The notes under the pieces: model-generated
Told to the model about the DNA's origin: nothing
Database searches by the model: none
The model's input: the letters and a program-made list of their open reading frames with translations, nothing else
Shown: piece by piece, positions 24,081-27,169 of the stretch
How the letters are laid out: the number at the start of each line of letters is the position of its first letter
Position numbering within the stretch: the first letter of the stretch is position 1
Assembly: GCA_046758845.1 (NCBI GenBank)
Contig: JBHIBA010000028.1
Coordinates: 1-27,169 of the forward strand
DNA from: JBHIBA01 sp046758845
Lineage (GTDB): Bacteria > UBA8248 > JACPRG01 > G963555815
Reading direction: 5' to 3'
DNA length: 27,169 nt
Made by a program: the position numbers and the translations under genes

Positions 24081-25499
24081 ATGAGTGAACTGCGTGAACT
24101 GGATACCGGATTTCGGTCGGTCATCCGGCGTCTCCATCAGGCGGACAGGCTGATGCGGGTTCGAAGTCCTGTGGACCCGCATCTGGAGCTGTCGGCCTTC
24201 GTCAAGAAGCTGGATGGAGACTTGGCCTTCTTTTTCGAGCGCGTCAAGGGGTGGGAGATCCCTGTTTGCTGCAACCTCCTCGCCAGCCAGAAGAACGCCT
24301 TGGTCGGCTTGGGGGTGGACCTCCAGGGGCTACGCGCGGCGGTGCAGCGGGCCATCGATCGCCCCATTCCCCTGGTGGAGGTGGAAAAGGGCCCCTGCCA
24401 GGAGGTGGTGTTGACGGACGGGATCGACCTGGGCGCGAAGTTTCCCGTCCCTTTTCACATGCCGGGGGACGCGGGGCGTTTCGTCACGGGCGGGATCGTC
24501 ATCGCCAAAGACGCGCGGAGCGGAGTCCGGAACGCCTCCTTTCACCGGCTCCAGCTCTTGGGGGGAAACCGAACGGGGCTCAAATTGGACCTGGGGCGAC
24601 ATCTACGAGATCTCTACGAGCGGTCGGAAGATAAGGACCGGAAGTTGGAGATCGCCGTTGTGCTGGGCCCGGACCTCTCTTTGTTTTTCGCGGCGGCCAG
24701 CATGGGGGCGCACATCCCCCGGGGCCGGGACGAGTTGGAATGGGCCTCGGGTCTCAAAGGAAAGCCTCTGGAGGTGGTCAAGTGCCTGACGGTGGACCTG
24801 GAGGTTCCGGCCGATTCGGAGATCGTCCTGGAAGGAGTCCTCCATCCGAAGGAGCGGGTCGAGGAGGGGCCGTTTCTAGAATTTGTCGGGCTTTATGCCG
24901 AGCGGGGACCCTCCCCGGTCTTCGAAGTCCGGGCGGTGACGCACCGGGAAAACCCCATCTATTACGACATCAGCGGGGGTGAGGTGCGCCTGATCCGCAA
25001 GCCACTCATGGAACCCGGGATTCTCGGGATGGTGAAGGCGGCGGTTCCCATCGTCCAGGACATCTGCCTGACGACCGGGGGGCTTTGCCGGTTCCATCTG
25101 GTGATCCAGGTCAAGAAAGAGCGGCCCGCCGACGAAGGACTTCAGCGCAACGCCGTATTCCCCGCCGTGGCGGCGTTGAAGGACCTTGACCTCATCATTC
25201 TGGTCGATGAGGATATTGACCCGCACGATCCCGAGGCCGTGGAGTGGGCGGTGGCCACGAGGTTCAATGCGGAACACGACCTGATCCTGTTTCCGGGCGC
25301 CCGGGGCCACGAATACGTACCCGTCTCCGGCGGGATTCGAACCAAGATGGTCATGGACGCCACGGTTCCCCCCGGAGAGCTCGATCGCTACCGGCGCGTC
25401 CCCATGCCCGAATTCGACCCCTCCTCCTATGAAACCGTCGTTGGAAAGAATGCTGAAATCCCCCCTGCTCACCCGGTCTTCGAGGGTGGCCCGCTGTAA
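24081..25499 (+). CDS. UbiD family decarboxylase (second, divergent copy)
   Basis: A 472-residue prenylated-FMN-dependent decarboxylase of the UbiD family. The catalytic residues fall where expected: R156 in NASFHRLQ, and E262 and E267 in EEGPFLEF. The conserved EGVLHPKER block just before them is shared with the other UbiD of this window (EGTVHPSEL), but the two are clearly diverged overall. The ATG start has AAGGAG upstream. It lies 114 bases after the selenoprotein gene and 115 before the aminotransferase gene, all on the plus strand, so they may share a transcript. Substrate unknown. No UbiX is nearby. Confidence 0.92.
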   Translation: MSELRELDTGFRSVIRRLHQADRLMRVRSPVDPHLELSAFVKKLDGDLAFFFERVKGWEIPVCCNLLASQKNALVGLGVDLQGLRAAVQRAIDRPIPLVEVEKGPCQEVVLTDGIDLGAKFPVPFHMPGDAGRFVTGGIVIAKDARSGVRNASFHRLQLLGGNRTGLKLDLGRHLRDLYERSEDKDRKLEIAVVLGPDLSLFFAAASMGAHIPRGRDELEWASGLKGKPLEVVKCLTVDLEVPADSEIVLEGVLHPKERVEEGPFLEFVGLYAERGPSPVFEVRAVTHRENPIYYDISGGEVRLIRKPLMEPGILGMVKAAVPIVQDICLTTGGLCRFHLVIQVKKERPADEGLQRNAVFPAVAALKDLDLIILVDEDIDPHDPEAVEWAVATRFNAEHDLILFPGARGHEYVPVSGGIRTKMVMDATVPPGELDRYRRVPMPEFDPSSYETVVGKNAEIPPAHPVFEGGPL

Positions 25500-25500
25500 T

Positions 25501-25564
25501 CGGACCCGGTGAAGCGTAATCTTCGAAGTCCCACGACTCGGCAGCCGCGCTCCCGGCGGGTCCG
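25501..25564 (+). other. Inverted repeat after the second UbiD gene
   Basis: CGGACCCG (25501-25508) and CGGGTCCG (25557-25564) are perfect 8-base inverted repeats 48 bases apart, starting just after the UbiD stop. They could form the base of a long hairpin that attenuates transcription into the aminotransferase gene. There is no T run, so it does not look like a simple terminator. Confidence 0.3.
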
Positions 25565-25614
25565 GCCTCTCGTGTAAGATCTGTCGCACATTTGGTGTCG
25601 CTTGGAGGAAAAAG

Positions 25615-26769
25615 ATGCTCTCCCAACGGGTCGCAAGGTTCACCGAATCCGTCATCCGGGGGATGACCCGCGAATGCAACCGCTACAACGGAGTCAACCT
25701 GGCCCAAGGCTTTCCCGACTTCGACGCCCCGGAAGAGATCAAGGAAGCCGCGCGCCAGGCCATCGCCGAAGGCTGGAATCAGTACGCCATCACATGGGGA
25801 AACCCGAGCATCCGGCAGGCCATCGCCCGCAAGACGGCGCGTTACAACGGAATCAAAGTAGACCCCGAAGAGGAAATCACCGTGGTCTGCGGGGCCACCG
25901 AAGGGATGATCGCCACGCTCATGGCGATCCTGAACCCGGGGGACGAAGTGGTGATCTTCGAGCCGTTCTACGAGAATTACGGCCCCGACGCCTTCCTCAG
26001 CGGCTCGGTCCCCCGCTTCGTCCCCTTGAGGCCGCCTGAGTTCACGTTCGATCCGCAGGAGCTGCGCCGGTCCTTCAATTCGGCGACGCGGGCGATCATC
26101 GTCAACACGCCCCATAACCCGACGGGCCACGTCTTCACGCGCGCGGAGCTCGAGGTCATTCGTGACCTGTGCGTCGAGTTCGACGTCTTCGCCGTGACGG
26201 ACGAAGTGTACGAGCACATCGTGTTCGACGGCCGCTCGCACACCAGTCTCGCGACCCTAGAGGGCATGCGCGATCGGACCATCACCATCAACAGCCTGTC
26301 GAAGACGTACAGCGTGACCGGGTGGAGAATCGGTTACGTCCTGGCCCCGAGGGAAGCGACGGGCGGCATCCGGAAAGTCCACGACTTTCTGACGGTCGGC
26401 GCGCCGGCTCCCCTTCAGGAGGCCGCAGCCGTTGCGCTCTGTTCGCCCGATGGGTACTACGCGGACTTGGCGGCGATGTATCAGGCCAAGCGGGACCTGC
26501 TTCAGGGCTACCTGCAAAAGGCGGAACTCCCCTTCATCCAGCCCCAGGGGGCGTATTACATCATGGCGGACGTTTCTGCGTTTGGCTTTCCGGACGACGT
26601 CTCTTTCGCCATGCACCTGGTTCGAGAGCACGGGGTGGCGACCGTGCCGGGGAGCAGTTTCTATCAAACGCTGGGGATGGGCCGGGACTTCGTGCGGTTT
26701 ACGTTCTCGAAAAAAGAAGAGACGCTGCATTCAGCCGGTGAGCGGCTGCTGGCGATGACTCGGGGGTAG
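25615..26769 (+). CDS. PLP-dependent class I/II aminotransferase
   Basis: A 384-residue fold-type I aminotransferase that moves an amino group between an amino acid and a 2-oxo acid in the cytoplasm. Visible are NLAQGFPDFDAPE near the start, YAITWGNPSIRQAIA, the NTPHNPTG block with N168, TDEVYEH with D196 and Y199, and the PLP lysine K230 in SLSKTYSVTGWRIGY. The carboxylate-binding arginine lies in FVRFTFSKKEE near the end. The LAQGFPDFD start resembles the methionine/kynurenine aminotransferase group (YbdL-like) more than aspartate aminotransferase, but the substrate is not fixed by sequence. GGAGGAAAAAG sits just before the ATG. Confidence 0.93.
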   Translation: MLSQRVARFTESVIRGMTRECNRYNGVNLAQGFPDFDAPEEIKEAARQAIAEGWNQYAITWGNPSIRQAIARKTARYNGIKVDPEEEITVVCGATEGMIATLMAILNPGDEVVIFEPFYENYGPDAFLSGSVPRFVPLRPPEFTFDPQELRRSFNSATRAIIVNTPHNPTGHVFTRAELEVIRDLCVEFDVFAVTDEVYEHIVFDGRSHTSLATLEGMRDRTITINSLSKTYSVTGWRIGYVLAPREATGGIRKVHDFLTVGAPAPLQEAAAVALCSPDGYYADLAAMYQAKRDLLQGYLQKAELPFIQPQGAYYIMADVSAFGFPDDVSFAMHLVREHGVATVPGSSFYQTLGMGRDFVRFTFSKKEETLHSAGERLLAMTRG

Positions 26770-26872
26770 GGGAGACCGTTCGAAAATGGAAGTCGCCAGA
26801 GCGATTGTACCGTTTCAATTGAACGAGAACCTGATCGACACGGCCCGCCTGGGTGGCGCAAGATCCGGCTCT

Positions 26873-26892
26873 GGCGGGAAACGCTTCCCGCC
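26873..26892 (+). terminator. Perfect 8-bp GC-rich hairpin after the aminotransferase gene
   Basis: GGCGGGAA, loop ACGC, TTCCCGCC. It lies about 100 bases after the aminotransferase stop. No T tract follows, so it would be a factor-dependent or RNA-stabilising hairpin rather than a classic terminator. Confidence 0.35.
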
Positions 26893-27047
26893 GCGCGGGC
26901 GTGACCTTCCGCGAGCCGCCCTCTCCCGGACAATCCTTCCCTTGACGGACTCCCCCCAGAAGCGGCCGAGCCTTTTATCTCTTGGCAGGTCCACACTGAA
27001 TAGGTTCAGAAGCATATGAGACGTTCCCTCTGGAATAAGAGAAAATC

Positions 27048-27080
27048 CCAGGGGGCCTTTTTGAAAACCGGCCCCCCTGG
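27048..27080. terminator. Inverted repeat with T/A-rich loop
   Basis: CCAGGGGGCC (27048-27057) pairs with GGCCCCCCTGG (27070-27080), with one bulged C, around the loop TTTTTGAAAACC. It may be a terminator readable in either direction. Confidence 0.35.
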
Positions 27081-27103
27081 ACCCCCCGGAAAACTTTCTT
27101 TTC

Positions 27104-27141
27104 GCGAAAGAGTGCGGCCCTGCAGGGCCGCACTCTTTCGC
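27104..27141. repeat. 38-bp perfect palindrome, terminator-like
   Basis: Every base from 27104 to 27141 pairs with its mirror partner about a central CTGCAG, giving 19-base arms with outer AAAGAG / CTCTTT and inner TGCGGCCC / GGGCCGCA. It could be a bidirectional terminator for genes on both sides, since the outer A-rich and T-rich arms flank a GC-rich core, or a protein-binding site. Confidence 0.6.
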
Positions 27142-27169
27142 CTAAAACTGGCGCATTCGGCCAAGGAAT

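Larger units (their letters stand above)
26770..27169. other. Non-coding end region with hairpins
   Basis: I see no supported gene in the last 400 bases. Three inverted repeats stand out and are listed separately. The short frames here are rich in arginine and serine and match no family. Confidence 0.5.

Noticed and set aside
26786..27019. 77-residue frame after the aminotransferase gene
   Set aside because: It spans a perfect hairpin, is rich in R, S and P, and resembles no family.

Overview
The window is dense, GC-rich bacterial DNA with short spacers, mostly good Shine-Dalgarno sites and some GTG/TTG starts. A Tat-signalled molybdoenzyme, exported cytochrome c, a periplasmic binding protein and a squalene-synthase-type gene suggest a Gram-negative soil, sediment or groundwater bacterium that respires anaerobically. 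The mix of NXR/Nar-type oxidoreductase, hydantoinase, UbiD and NMT1-type binding-protein genes recalls NC10/Methylomirabilota, Tectomicrobia or Desulfobacterota-like lineages. That placement is a guess: no rRNA or other marker gene is present.

Layout. (1) 300-4078 (+): a hydantoinase/oxoprolinase pair (hyuA, hyuB), convergent with a small ABM-fold gene (4139-4432, -). (2) 13345 down to 4697 (-): a six-gene operon that reads, in transcription order, HExxH metalloprotease-like protein, Nitrospira-NxrA-like molybdenum alpha subunit, unknown 110-aa protein, NxrB/NarH-like iron-sulfur subunit, TorD/NarJ-type chaperone, and a dihaem cytochrome c fused to an ethylbenzene-dehydrogenase-type haem b gamma domain. 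Its upstream region holds an FNR-type and a CRP/HcpR-type palindrome side by side. (3) 13877-16207 (+): an orphan xanthine-dehydrogenase-family molybdopterin subunit, tail to tail with a squalene/phytoene synthase (16219-17364, -). (4) 17717-18736 (+): an orphan NMT1/TauA-type binding protein. (5) 22807 down to 18841 (-): UbiD decarboxylase, FGE-fold protein and an exported repeat protein. (6) 23373-26769 (+): a DsbA/FrnE-like gene with an in-frame TGA exactly at the first cysteine of its CxxC motif, then a second UbiD and a class I aminotransferase. The last 400 bases are non-coding, with strong inverted repeats.

How the genes work together. The operon in (2) would form an outward-facing nitrate/nitrite oxidoreductase: Mo-bisPGD to iron-sulfur clusters to haem b to haem c, with no NarI-type membrane subunit. 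Its direction, nitrate reduction or nitrite oxidation, cannot be told from sequence, though the FNR/CRP-type sites favour control by low oxygen or reactive nitrogen. The other genes suggest use of amides, cyclic imides and aromatic acids.

The most notable item is the probable selenoprotein at 23373-23966. UGA lies in a U-P-Y-C motif and is followed 22 bases later by the loop of a SECIS-like hairpin. Annotation that reads TGA as stop would either miss this gene or start it after its active site.
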